The position numbers and the translations under genes were made by a program. The notes beneath the pieces are model-generated. The model had not been told where the DNA came from, made no database searches, and worked only from the letters and a program-made list of their open reading frames with translations. Shown here in pieces: positions 8,568-16,082 of a stretch of DNA of 59,028 bases (position 1 is its first letter; the number at the start of each line of letters is the position of its first letter). The DNA comes from Pseudomonadaceae bacterium (lineage in GTDB: Bacteria > Pseudomonadota > Gammaproteobacteria > Pseudomonadales > Azotimanducaceae), in assembly GCA_024743435.1 (NCBI GenBank), contig JANSWO010000015.1, positions 1-59,028 of the forward strand, given 5' to 3'.

Positions 8568-9377
8568 TCAGCTGGTGGCCACAACCCCGCCATCGAGCGC
8601 GATGGTTTGGCCAACCACGTAGTTGCCCGCGTTTGAGCACAGGAAAATCGCAAGGCCCGCCACGTCCTGAGGCGTTCCCACGCGTCCGGACGGGTTGCCT
8701 TTGGCCACACCGTCCCAATCGGCGTTCTCGGTAGCGCCGCCAGCGCCGATTCCAGTGCTGAGCATCCAGGTCGGGAATGGCCCCGGTGCAATGTTGTTGA
8801 ACACGATGTGCTCGCCCGTGAGATGGGAGGCCATGAATCGTGTCAGGTGGTGAACGGCGGCTTTCGATGCGCCATAGGAAAACGTATCGAACACTGCGCT
8901 TTTCAAACCATCGATAGAGCCGATGTTGATGACCTTGGCCGGCTCGGCTGCGGAAGCTGCGGCGCGCAACATGGGCAACAGTTTCTGGGTTAGAAAGAAT
9001 ACGCCTTTGACGTTGGTGTCCATCACCTTGTCCCAGCCGACTTCGGGAAACTCACCAAGCGGCGCACCCCAGGCAACGCCTGCGTTGTTGATGAGAATAT
9101 CGAGCTTGTCCTCCCTCGCCGCCAATCGCTCTGCGAGGGAATCGACGCCGGCAATGCCCGACAGGTCAGCGGGCAGCGAGATGCACTCGCTGCCGTACTC
9201 GGCCTGCAAACGCTCTGCCGTGGCATCACAAACATCCGCCTTGCGCGAGGAGATGTAGACCTTTGCACCGGCCGCAAGAAAGCCCGCCGCAATCATCTCG
9301 CCAATGCCGCGAGAGCCTCCTGTCACCAGAGCCGTCCGGCCCTTGATGGAAAACAGATTCTCAAACGATTCCGCCAT
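8568..9377 (-). CDS. SDR family oxidoreductase
   Basis: A 269-residue short-chain dehydrogenase/reductase using NAD(P)H. It shows the TGGSRGIGEMIA nucleotide-binding motif, INNAGVAWG (NNAG), a catalytic Ser in INIGSIDG, YGASKAAVHHL (YxxxK), and a C terminus typical of the family (GNYVVGQTIALDGG). The ATG at 9377 was chosen because it is preceded by AGGAGAGA and because homologues begin close to the glycine motif. A longer in-frame extension upstream is not coding-like. Enzymes close to this type reduce acyl or steroid-like ketones, but the substrate is unknown. Confidence 0.9.
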   Translation of the reverse strand: MAESFENLFSIKGRTALVTGGSRGIGEMIAAGFLAAGAKVYISSRKADVCDATAERLQAEYGSECISLPADLSGIAGVDSLAERLAAREDKLDILINNAGVAWGAPLGEFPEVGWDKVMDTNVKGVFFLTQKLLPMLRAAASAAEPAKVINIGSIDGLKSAVFDTFSYGASKAAVHHLTRFMASHLTGEHIVFNNIAPGPFPTWMLSTGIGAGGATENADWDGVAKGNPSGRVGTPQDVAGLAIFLCSNAGNYVVGQTIALDGGVVATS

Positions 9378-9555
9378 GCCTATTCTCTCCTGGTCTTTCC
9401 TGGTTTCTCGGGTGTTAGCAAGTCGCCGGCCGGGGGTGGGCCGTAAGGCGCAGAATCCTATCACGGAGACCCCTGGCCCAAAGCACTGAGCTTTGCGGCA
9501 ACATCGCGCTTGGGGCACCATCACGACACAATTGTCGAACCGGGAGCCAGACAAC

Positions 9556-10380
9556 ATGGCAACAGTAGATACGCAAACCAATGACCTGCTGGCAGATTTG
9601 AGCGACGGCGTGCTGACGCTGACGTTGAATCGTCCGGAGGCGCGCAACGCGATGACCGGAGAAATGAACGAGGCGCTCGCACAGGCGCTAGCGGCGGCGG
9701 AGTTTGATCCCGACGTACGCTGCATCGTGCTGACGGGCGCCGGCAAAGGCTTCTGCGCAGGAGGCGATGTCAAAGGCATGGCCAAGAGCGGGGATGGAAC
9801 CGTTGGTAACAACACGATCGACGGCAAGATCCATCAGCAACGCGTTACCCAACGCGCCACGGCCGGCAAGCTCTACAGCATGCCGAAACCGACACTGGCC
9901 GCCCTGCCGGGCGCGGCAGCCGGTGCCGGCCTCGGTCTCGCGCTGGCGTGCGACCTGCGCATCATGGTTAGCAGCGCCGTGATCACCACGGCATTCGCCC
10001 GAGTAGGCTTCTCCGGTGACTACGGCGGCAGCTTCTTTCTGACTCAGCTGGTCGGCACAGCGAAGGCGCGCGAGATGTATTTTCTCTCGGACCGGGTATC
10101 CGCCAGCGAGGCTGAACGATTAGGCATCGTCAATTGGGTTTGCGAACCAGAGGAACTTGCGAGCAAGACCGCTGAGATCGCGAGCCGCCTCGCTAACGGT
10201 CCAACCGTTGCCTACCGCTATATGAAGGAAAATCTCAACCGCGCACTGTCTTCAGGCGACTTGAACGACTGTATGGATCTCGAGGCCACCCATCACGTGC
10301 ATTGTGGTCAAACCGAAGATCACCGCAACGCAACCAAAGCTTTCGTTGAGAAACGCGAGCCAGTCTTCGTAGGGCGCTAA
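9556..10380 (+). CDS. Enoyl-CoA hydratase/isomerase family protein
   Basis: A crotonase-fold protein of 274 residues, probably a hydratase or isomerase of acyl-CoA intermediates. Motifs are LTLNRPEARNAMTGEM, the oxyanion-hole region GKGFCAGGDVKGM, and ALPGAAAGAGLGLALACDLR. The ATG at 9556 was preferred to an upstream in-frame codon because it follows GGGAGCC and gives the usual family length. The two crotonase glutamates are not both obvious, so the exact reaction is open. It converges with the membrane gene downstream and overlaps it by 4 bp. Confidence 0.88.
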   Translation: MATVDTQTNDLLADLSDGVLTLTLNRPEARNAMTGEMNEALAQALAAAEFDPDVRCIVLTGAGKGFCAGGDVKGMAKSGDGTVGNNTIDGKIHQQRVTQRATAGKLYSMPKPTLAALPGAAAGAGLGLALACDLRIMVSSAVITTAFARVGFSGDYGGSFFLTQLVGTAKAREMYFLSDRVSASEAERLGIVNWVCEPEELASKTAEIASRLANGPTVAYRYMKENLNRALSSGDLNDCMDLEATHHVHCGQTEDHRNATKAFVEKREPVFVGR

Positions 10381-10964
10381 GCTGCCGCCGAGGCTCGTTT
10401 TCGACGCGCCTGCCAGGCGCGCAGACGCAACAGTGCAGCCAGCCCAAACGCGGCAACTGCCGGCCAGTACGCGGCATTCACCAACGCGATGCCCAGCAGT
10501 GTCTGGAAGAAAATGAGCCAAAGATAGTGCATGCCAAAACGGTGCAAGCGCTGCCAGTTTGCACCGAGCCATCGCTGACTGGCGTTATTTGAGGTCAGCG
10601 CCATTAGCCACAGAGCGATAAACGCGCCACCACCACCGATGAGCACAAGAGGCTCAATGGACTCACCGATAATGCGAAAGTAATCGTAGATGAACCACGC
10701 ATGCACGGTGTGCGCGAGCGCCGCCGCTAGACCGAGGTAGCGCCGGTGCCTGACCAGTTGGCGGCCGACTCCGGTCAGCTCCAACAGTGGCCGCGCAACG
10801 TAGGCCAGCAAGAAGAAAGCCGCAGACAGTCGAGCCGTTAGCCGCATCCCAAAGCTCGCATAGTCCTGCGCCGCCATATCAGTCGCGAGCGAGAGAGGGA
10901 GGACAAGCGCAACAATCACCGTCGCAAAAATCAGATATTTGGCGGGAGCGCTCTGGGATTTCAT
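10377..10964 (-). CDS. Ferric-reductase-like / MsrQ-like haem membrane protein
   Basis: A 195-residue integral membrane protein with about six hydrophobic helices. It resembles the ferric reductase-like transmembrane family that includes MsrQ (YedZ). Candidate haem-ligating histidines lie in ALAHTVHAWFIYDY and in the NWQRLHRFGMHYLW segment. MsrQ normally supplies electrons to the periplasmic methionine sulfoxide reductase MsrP, but no msrP is next to this gene, so its partner is unknown. It overlaps the upstream TonB-like lipoprotein gene by 4 bp (ATGA). Confidence 0.75.
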   Translation of the reverse strand: MKSQSAPAKYLIFATVIVALVLPLSLATDMAAQDYASFGMRLTARLSAAFFLLAYVARPLLELTGVGRQLVRHRRYLGLAAALAHTVHAWFIYDYFRIIGESIEPLVLIGGGGAFIALWLMALTSNNASQRWLGANWQRLHRFGMHYLWLIFFQTLLGIALVNAAYWPAVAAFGLAALLRLRAWQARRKRASAAA

Positions 10965-11329
10965 TTGCCGAGCGCTTCCGAGGCTTCAAGCGAAAACGTG
11001 ATGCGGCTCTGCACGCCACGACTGACAATCGGGACATTGTCGCGCCGAGCTGGTTGAAAACGCCAACCAGAAACCACAGCCAGAGCATGGGCTGCGTAGC
11101 GCATATCGGGATGAGTCGACACAACAGCGGCATTGCGCACGACTCCGTCGACACCCACGTCATAACGCACGATCACATAGCCCGGCTCGGTTATCTCAAC
11201 CGGAGGCTGGGGGCTGTCGCCAGCAAACACCAGCGGCCGATCACCACTGGCGCAGCCAACAATCAGGCTCGCCAGTAGAGCACCAAGCAGAACGCGAGGG
11301 GCAACGACATACGTGGATTCAGCAAACAC
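10961..11329 (-). CDS. TonB C-terminal-like lipoprotein
   Basis: A 122-residue protein with a lipobox-like signal (LLASLIVGC), so probably an outer-membrane or periplasmic lipoprotein. The mature part resembles the TonB C-terminal fold: VIVRYDVGVDGVVRNAAVV followed by a helix with YAAHALAVVSGWRFQPA. No Pro-rich linker and no partner ExbB/ExbD is nearby, so a classical energy-transducer role is unlikely. It is the first gene of a two-gene operon with the MsrQ-like membrane protein, joined by an ATGA overlap. Confidence 0.7.
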   Translation of the reverse strand: MFAESTYVVAPRVLLGALLASLIVGCASGDRPLVFAGDSPQPPVEITEPGYVIVRYDVGVDGVVRNAAVVSTHPDMRYAAHALAVVSGWRFQPARRDNVPIVSRGVQSRITFSLEASEALGK

Positions 11330-11418
11330 AACTCATCCCAATTTTGCAGCGAAGCACCGCCGCCCTGATATCCTAACTCACAAGACGGCATGACAAGACG
11401 TCAAGGAATCTCTAGCCA

Positions 11419-11694
11419 ATGACACAACCGCGACAACGAGTACTCGTGTTGTACCTCGCTGATTCGGCGCTGGATAGCAAGGTAGTCGCATGGAGCCGGT
11501 ATGACGGCACCGGCCACGACGAGGCAATGGCGGGCGATCAGGATTCGCCGCCCTACGCCACGGGTTTGGCTGCACTGCGTGATGGCTGGCGCCTGTTTCA
11601 GGCATCAACCCTTGCGCAACATGTGTCCGGCGATGAGCTACGCACCGGCTACCTGAAATACGAATTCTGGTTCGAACAATGGCCAGCACAATGA
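11419..11694 (+). CDS. Small conserved-looking protein overlapping PhyH gene
   Basis: A 91-residue soluble protein. It has an N-terminal beta segment (RVLVLYLADSALDSKVVAWSRYDG), a middle DGWRLFQAS block and an acidic-aromatic end (GYLKYEFWFEQW). The pattern resembles a small uncharacterised protein common in gammaproteobacterial acyl-CoA and dioxygenase neighbourhoods, recalled from memory. Its last 16 bases overlap the start of the PhyH gene, which supports real translation and coupling. No catalytic motif is visible and the function is unknown. Confidence 0.65.
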   Translation: MTQPRQRVLVLYLADSALDSKVVAWSRYDGTGHDEAMAGDQDSPPYATGLAALRDGWRLFQASTLAQHVSGDELRTGYLKYEFWFEQWPAQ

Positions 11695-12641
11695 CCAAAG
11701 ATACAGCGGATTCTCCCACCCTGTTGAACTCCCGGCAGATGGCAAGCTTTGCCGCGCGCGGATTTCTAATGCTACCTGGAATCGTGCCCGGCGATCTGAA
11801 CGATGCGTTTCTCGCCGACGTGGGCGCTGCAGATATCAGCAACAGTGATACGCCCCTATCGGTTTACGGCCGGTTGCTGAGCGACAGCACCGTGCCAATT
11901 GTGCCGGCCGGCCAATCCCTGTCCTCGGCCTACCCGCCCGACAGTGCGATTGCGAAAATCCTTCAGCTGCCAACGGTCTCAGGCCTCATTCGATCGCTCG
12001 TGGGCAGCGAGCCGGTTTTTGACCATCACTTTCTGCACATAACGTTTCCGCCGAGCTACTACGAGCGCCTGGCGGATGTACCGCGCTCTCAACACCTGCA
12101 TCAGGATTCCACCATCGACACCCGGCGCGCGTTTGATGTCCAGCTGATGTACTACCCGCACGAAGTCACGCGAGAGATGGGCGGCACACGCTATGTCCCG
12201 GGAAGCCACCTTCGAGTGGTTAGCGAGGCCGCCATCGGACGCTACCAGAACGTTCTGGGCCAACAGCAAGTCATTTGTCCCGCGGGTAGCATTCTCGCCG
12301 TGCACCACGGCATCTGGCACGGCGGCGGCGCGAATCATTCGAGCGACCTACGCTTCATGTTCAAGATCCGTCTGCAACCAGGCGAGCGCCAGCGACGTTT
12401 GTGGGATGACAGCGATCTAACTGAGGACGACTTTGCCCAGCGCGCCATTTTCTGGACCGACATTCAAGCTCGGCAGGATACAATTGCCGCAATTCTCATG
12501 CGGCCAGAACCCTGGTTCGAAGCCGATACCGGCCGTCTTGAGTTCATCAACCGAATAGCACTCTGGCGTTACCTGCTCGGCGACGACAGCTTCGACGCCG
12601 ACTACTGGCTGACGCGCCTGGAACGAGAATTCTCTCCTTAA
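11679..12641 (+). CDS. Phytanoyl-CoA dioxygenase (PhyH) family protein
   Basis: A 320-residue Fe(II)/2-oxoglutarate oxygenase of the PhyH family. The iron site is visible as HLHQDST (HxD) and a distal His in AVHHGIWHGGGANHSS, followed by the family's RFMFKIRLQPGE. The GGTRYVPGSHL segment is typical. These enzymes hydroxylate varied small molecules, and the substrate cannot be inferred. A second in-frame ATG lies 12 bp further in, and neither start has a strong Shine-Dalgarno. It overlaps the preceding small gene and ends 5 bp before the DUF2970 gene. Confidence 0.88.
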   Translation: MASTMTKDTADSPTLLNSRQMASFAARGFLMLPGIVPGDLNDAFLADVGAADISNSDTPLSVYGRLLSDSTVPIVPAGQSLSSAYPPDSAIAKILQLPTVSGLIRSLVGSEPVFDHHFLHITFPPSYYERLADVPRSQHLHQDSTIDTRRAFDVQLMYYPHEVTREMGGTRYVPGSHLRVVSEAAIGRYQNVLGQQQVICPAGSILAVHHGIWHGGGANHSSDLRFMFKIRLQPGERQRRLWDDSDLTEDDFAQRAIFWTDIQARQDTIAAILMRPEPWFEADTGRLEFINRIALWRYLLGDDSFDADYWLTRLEREFSP

Positions 12642-12646
12642 AGCAC

Positions 12647-12904
12647 ATGAAAGAGCCAATGAACGATCAACCGAACGATAGCAACGATGCTGCAGACGAA
12701 GCGCAGGGAGAAGCGGCAGACGTCGGCTTCTTTCAGATAGTGGGCAGCACGATCGCTGCTGCCTTCGGCGTTCAATCCAGCAAAAACCGGGAGCGCGATT
12801 TCACTCGCGGCAAAGCCAGCCATTTCATCGTCGCCGGCATCATATTTACTGTCGTGTTCGCACTAACAGTCTTCACTGTCGTGCAACTGGTGCTACCGGA
12901 CTAA
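12647..12904 (+). CDS. DUF2970 single-helix membrane protein
   Basis: An 85-residue protein of the DUF2970 family, found in beta- and gammaproteobacteria. It has an acidic N terminus, the motif FFQIVGSTIAAAFGVQSSKNRERDF, and one C-terminal transmembrane helix (IVAGIIFTVVFALTVFTVV). Its role is unknown. A second ATG at 12659 could also be the start. It follows the PhyH gene by 5 bp and faces the convergent sugar kinase gene. Confidence 0.85.
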   Translation: MKEPMNDQPNDSNDAADEAQGEAADVGFFQIVGSTIAAAFGVQSSKNRERDFTRGKASHFIVAGIIFTVVFALTVFTVVQLVLPD

Positions 12905-12915
12905 ACCTCGAACGA

Positions 12916-13896
12916 TCAGCTGGGCGACAGTCGCGACAGCGTTGAACGTTGCCTGCGCAACTGTTCCACAACGCTGCGCTGGTGCAACGCGCGAGCCAAG
13001 TTTTCGCCGTGTTGCGACACCTTGAAATAGCGATCGCCATTCAAGTGATCGTTGAGAAAGCGAACGCACAACATCGCCGCCACATACGTGGGGGCGTTCA
13101 GCCATTGCTCCCGCTCCAGCTGCACATGCTCTGCAAAGCCCTGCACGAGAGCCGCGTAACGGTCAGGCATCAGCTCACCCGCCTCCGTCAGGCTAGCGCT
13201 GCGTACCAGATCACCCCAATCCCAGGCGGGATTTCCAAACATGGCGGTATCGAGGTCAACAATCGCCGCCACCCGATCACCGTCGAAAATGAGGTTGTTG
13301 ATTTTGCAATCGCCATGAATGGCTTGATGCAAGCGCGGAAACGCGTCCGCCAGTTCAGCGGAGTCGCGAGTCTTCTCAATCAGGATGCGCTCAGCATCGG
13401 TTAGCACGCGATCAATGCCAGCCAGCGTTTCCTCCAGTTCACGCAAGTAGTGAGCAAACTCAAGGAAACCCGGGATCACCGGGACAAGGTCTGTGCTGGC
13501 CAGGTGACGCAGACCCACTTGAAAGCGGGCAAAGGCATCACCCGCCGCTCGAACCTGAGCGAGCGTATTCAGGCTTGATTGATACACCTGGCCAGGGACA
13601 AAGGGCGTCAGCCGCCAACAATCACCGCTCTCATCGATAAAACCTGGCGCGCCATGACTCGCTATTGGGGCCAGCACCGGCACGTCCGTGGGGATCAGTG
13701 CGCTTGTGACTCTCGCTCCATTTTCGAGCACCGCGTTGGCATCGAATACATGGCCATTGATTCGCTGGAGCACATAGTCACCACTAGCGCTTGTAACGCG
13801 CCAGGTGTCGTTGATGTGGCCTGCGCCGAGGGGCGCAATCTCACCGGCCCACCAACCTTGCTTCAGTGCACGCACTGCGTCGCTAGCAGCAGCCAC
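12916..13896 (-). CDS. NahK-like sugar kinase (aminoglycoside phosphotransferase fold)
   Basis: A 326-residue kinase of the APH fold most like N-acetylhexosamine 1-kinases. It shows GAGHINDTW and LQRINGHVFDANAVLENGARV at the N terminus, the catalytic HGDCKINNLIFDGD, and the Mg-binding VDLDTAMFGNPAWDWGD. The gene begins 2 bp after the stop of a beta-N-acetylhexosaminidase gene. This context supports a role in phosphorylating the released GlcNAc or GalNAc at C1 in the cytoplasm. The specific substrate is inference. Confidence 0.8.
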   Translation of the reverse strand: MAAASDAVRALKQGWWAGEIAPLGAGHINDTWRVTSASGDYVLQRINGHVFDANAVLENGARVTSALIPTDVPVLAPIASHGAPGFIDESGDCWRLTPFVPGQVYQSSLNTLAQVRAAGDAFARFQVGLRHLASTDLVPVIPGFLEFAHYLRELEETLAGIDRVLTDAERILIEKTRDSAELADAFPRLHQAIHGDCKINNLIFDGDRVAAIVDLDTAMFGNPAWDWGDLVRSASLTEAGELMPDRYAALVQGFAEHVQLEREQWLNAPTYVAAMLCVRFLNDHLNGDRYFKVSQHGENLARALHQRSVVEQLRRQRSTLSRLSPS

Positions 13897-13898
13897 GA

Positions 13899-15938
13899 TC
13901 AGCCATCACCGACAGATGTGTTGCTTAAGCGCAGCAGCGCGGGTGCTACGGCAAGCATGTACTCACCTTCGGGAGTTTGCGCCGCAATAGTGACGCTCGT
14001 TATACCGGTTCGATCCCCATTCAACAGTCGCGAGACGGCATCACCCACCTGGCCCAATCGAACCAGTAAAGGCTGCAGATACTCCGGAACTTCTGCCGTC
14101 TGCGCCAGCTCCGAAAACCTGCTGGCAACGAGGGCAAGCTCCTCACGCGCACCGTCACGCCGGTGTATGTAGTTGGACACAATCTCATCAAGGCGCCAGG
14201 CCGCCGTGCTCTCCGTTGGCAATACGTCCGCCAGTGACGTAAGTGCAGTCTCTGCAGTGTACGGCCTGGCTTGTGGCATTTCGGTGCCCATTAGCCGGGC
14301 ATTCAAAGCATCTTCACCAAGCAGCCTCGCATACCACTTAACCGGTTCCAGCCAGCCAGCAAACTCCTGCGACTCCGGCGAGACAAGACCGTGTGCTGCC
14401 AAGGTACCGGGGGGTTCAGTCCAGTCGATTCCGAGCACTCGTTTCATTCGATCAGCGCCTTCCGCCTGACGAGTGCGCCACGTAGCGACTTCGTCACCCC
14501 TCGGCCGCCAAAACAAATCAGCCAACGCTACCATGCGACTCCACAGACGCGCGGGCAGGACATCGGCATCCACCAGCTCACCCCATAAACACGCCTCGGC
14601 ACCGAGCAATCGACCACGCTTGCTGGCCGGCTCAGTGACGGGTAGCTCGCGCCAGTGATCCGTCCAGGCCATGCCACTGGCGATATGGCTAAGTCTCGGA
14701 TCAGCTCGGAGTTCATCTTCCAATGACAACAGTTCGGCCACAGGTGCATCAGGCCGAAAGCGCGTGTGGACGTCCAGGGGATAAAACAGATCCAGGTAGT
14801 AGGGGGCAGACAGAATCGCATCGTGGCCCGCATGTAGAGCTCTCTCCAAAGCGCTAGCTCCCCGCCAGGCCTGGATAATTGTGCGCTGGGGCAGGTTATC
14901 TGCAAGCGCCTCGTCCCAGGCTATGGAGCGACGACCGAGTTTGCCAAGCTTCTCAATGAGGTCCCGATTGAAGTGGGGCTGCAGCTCGGCAACATCAGAC
15001 AGGCCTTCGCTGTGGAGATAGTCGGCGACGGTTGCATCCTCTGACCAGGCCCGGGTACTGACTTCATCACCACCGATGTGAATGCACTCGTCTGAGAAAA
15101 TCTGAGCAAGCTCTTCGAACAGCTCCTCCACCGCCTGCCTGACCTGGGGCCGGGCAACATTCAGGCATTCCCGATGAACACCGAAACGACGGCTCGGCTC
15201 CCCGGGTTCATCGGTCGGCATCATGCCCCATTGCGGATACCCCGCCGTTAACGCCGACACATGACCCGGCACATCCAGTTCCGCGATGACCCGCACGCCC
15301 CGGCTCGCCGCCAACTCGACAAGGCCGGACAGTTGCTCGGAGCTATAGCTCGCATCTTTGGAGGCGATCGCGGGATAGCGTTCAGAGCGAAAGCGACAAC
15401 CCTGATCATCGGACAGATGGAGATGCAGCACATTGAGTTTGCACAGAGCCATTGCATCAATCGTTTGCTCAAGCAGAGCAATGGGTAGAAATCGGCGTGC
15501 TGGATCCAACATGACGCCGCGCCAGGCAAGGACCGGGCTGTCTTCAATGACCCCGCAAGGCACGTCGTGGATGCCTAGGAGTTGAACGATGGTTGCGAGA
15601 CCGCGCAGCGCGCCCCAGATCTGGGGCGCGGACAAGTCGATTCTGTGGGCGCGAATCGAGATTGTATAATTCTCGTCGCTGGTCATCTCCAGCCGAGAGA
15701 CCGAGTCTGCTGCCAGGCTTACATGAAGCGGCAGCCTGTTAGCGCCCGCTCGTCGCCCATCGAGGCCCAGGTAAGAGTGCGCTGTTTGCAGCCGCCGCAA
15801 AGCAGCGCTGTCCATCTCTTTTGGTATTAGCTCAAGCGCACTGAAGGTCACACCGCCCTGATCAGGGCGCCAGTGCGAAATCGCGGGGAACACTGACGCG
15901 ATCGCTGAGGGTAGAGGCGTGGAGGCAGGCATGGCCAC
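13899..15938 (-). CDS. Beta-N-acetylhexosaminidase, GH20 family
   Basis: A 679-residue glycoside hydrolase family 20 enzyme that removes terminal beta-linked GlcNAc or GalNAc, as from chitin or peptidoglycan fragments. The N-terminal ~150 residues form the GH20b-type domain. The barrel shows LHLHLSDDQGCRFRSERYPA, ELDVPGHVSAL, and the catalytic Asp-Glu pair in CIHIGGDEVSTRAW. It then shows AWDEALADN and IIQAWRG. No clear signal peptide is visible, so it may be cytoplasmic. It is the first gene of an operon with the NahK-like kinase. Confidence 0.93.
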   Translation of the reverse strand: MAMPASTPLPSAIASVFPAISHWRPDQGGVTFSALELIPKEMDSAALRRLQTAHSYLGLDGRRAGANRLPLHVSLAADSVSRLEMTSDENYTISIRAHRIDLSAPQIWGALRGLATIVQLLGIHDVPCGVIEDSPVLAWRGVMLDPARRFLPIALLEQTIDAMALCKLNVLHLHLSDDQGCRFRSERYPAIASKDASYSSEQLSGLVELAASRGVRVIAELDVPGHVSALTAGYPQWGMMPTDEPGEPSRRFGVHRECLNVARPQVRQAVEELFEELAQIFSDECIHIGGDEVSTRAWSEDATVADYLHSEGLSDVAELQPHFNRDLIEKLGKLGRRSIAWDEALADNLPQRTIIQAWRGASALERALHAGHDAILSAPYYLDLFYPLDVHTRFRPDAPVAELLSLEDELRADPRLSHIASGMAWTDHWRELPVTEPASKRGRLLGAEACLWGELVDADVLPARLWSRMVALADLFWRPRGDEVATWRTRQAEGADRMKRVLGIDWTEPPGTLAAHGLVSPESQEFAGWLEPVKWYARLLGEDALNARLMGTEMPQARPYTAETALTSLADVLPTESTAAWRLDEIVSNYIHRRDGAREELALVASRFSELAQTAEVPEYLQPLLVRLGQVGDAVSRLLNGDRTGITSVTIAAQTPEGEYMLAVAPALLRLSNTSVGDG

Positions 15939-15983
15939 AGGTTAACGCCGGACGCAGACTTCTCGCCAGCCTGAATAAAGTGC

Positions 15984-16018
15984 GGCCCGGACAAGCTGGC
16001 CTCGATCGAGACCGGGCC
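15984..16018 (-). terminator. Possible terminator hairpin after the phytase-like gene
   Basis: Inverted repeat GGCCCGG (15984-15990) and CCGGGCC (16012-16018) with a 21-nt loop. Read on the minus strand it is followed by CACTTTATT, a weak U-rich tail. It lies in the 144-bp gap downstream of the phytase-like gene stop. The long loop makes this uncertain. Confidence 0.35.
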
Positions 16019-16082
16019 TTGCCCAGGCCGCTGCAGTCCTCAGCGAAGGTTATTCAGCGCGATGCGACGATCGCGTAAACAA

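Noticed and set aside
9378-9827. Upstream in-frame extension of the SDR gene
   Set aside because: The added residues do not belong to the family and the Shine-Dalgarno supports the start at 9377.
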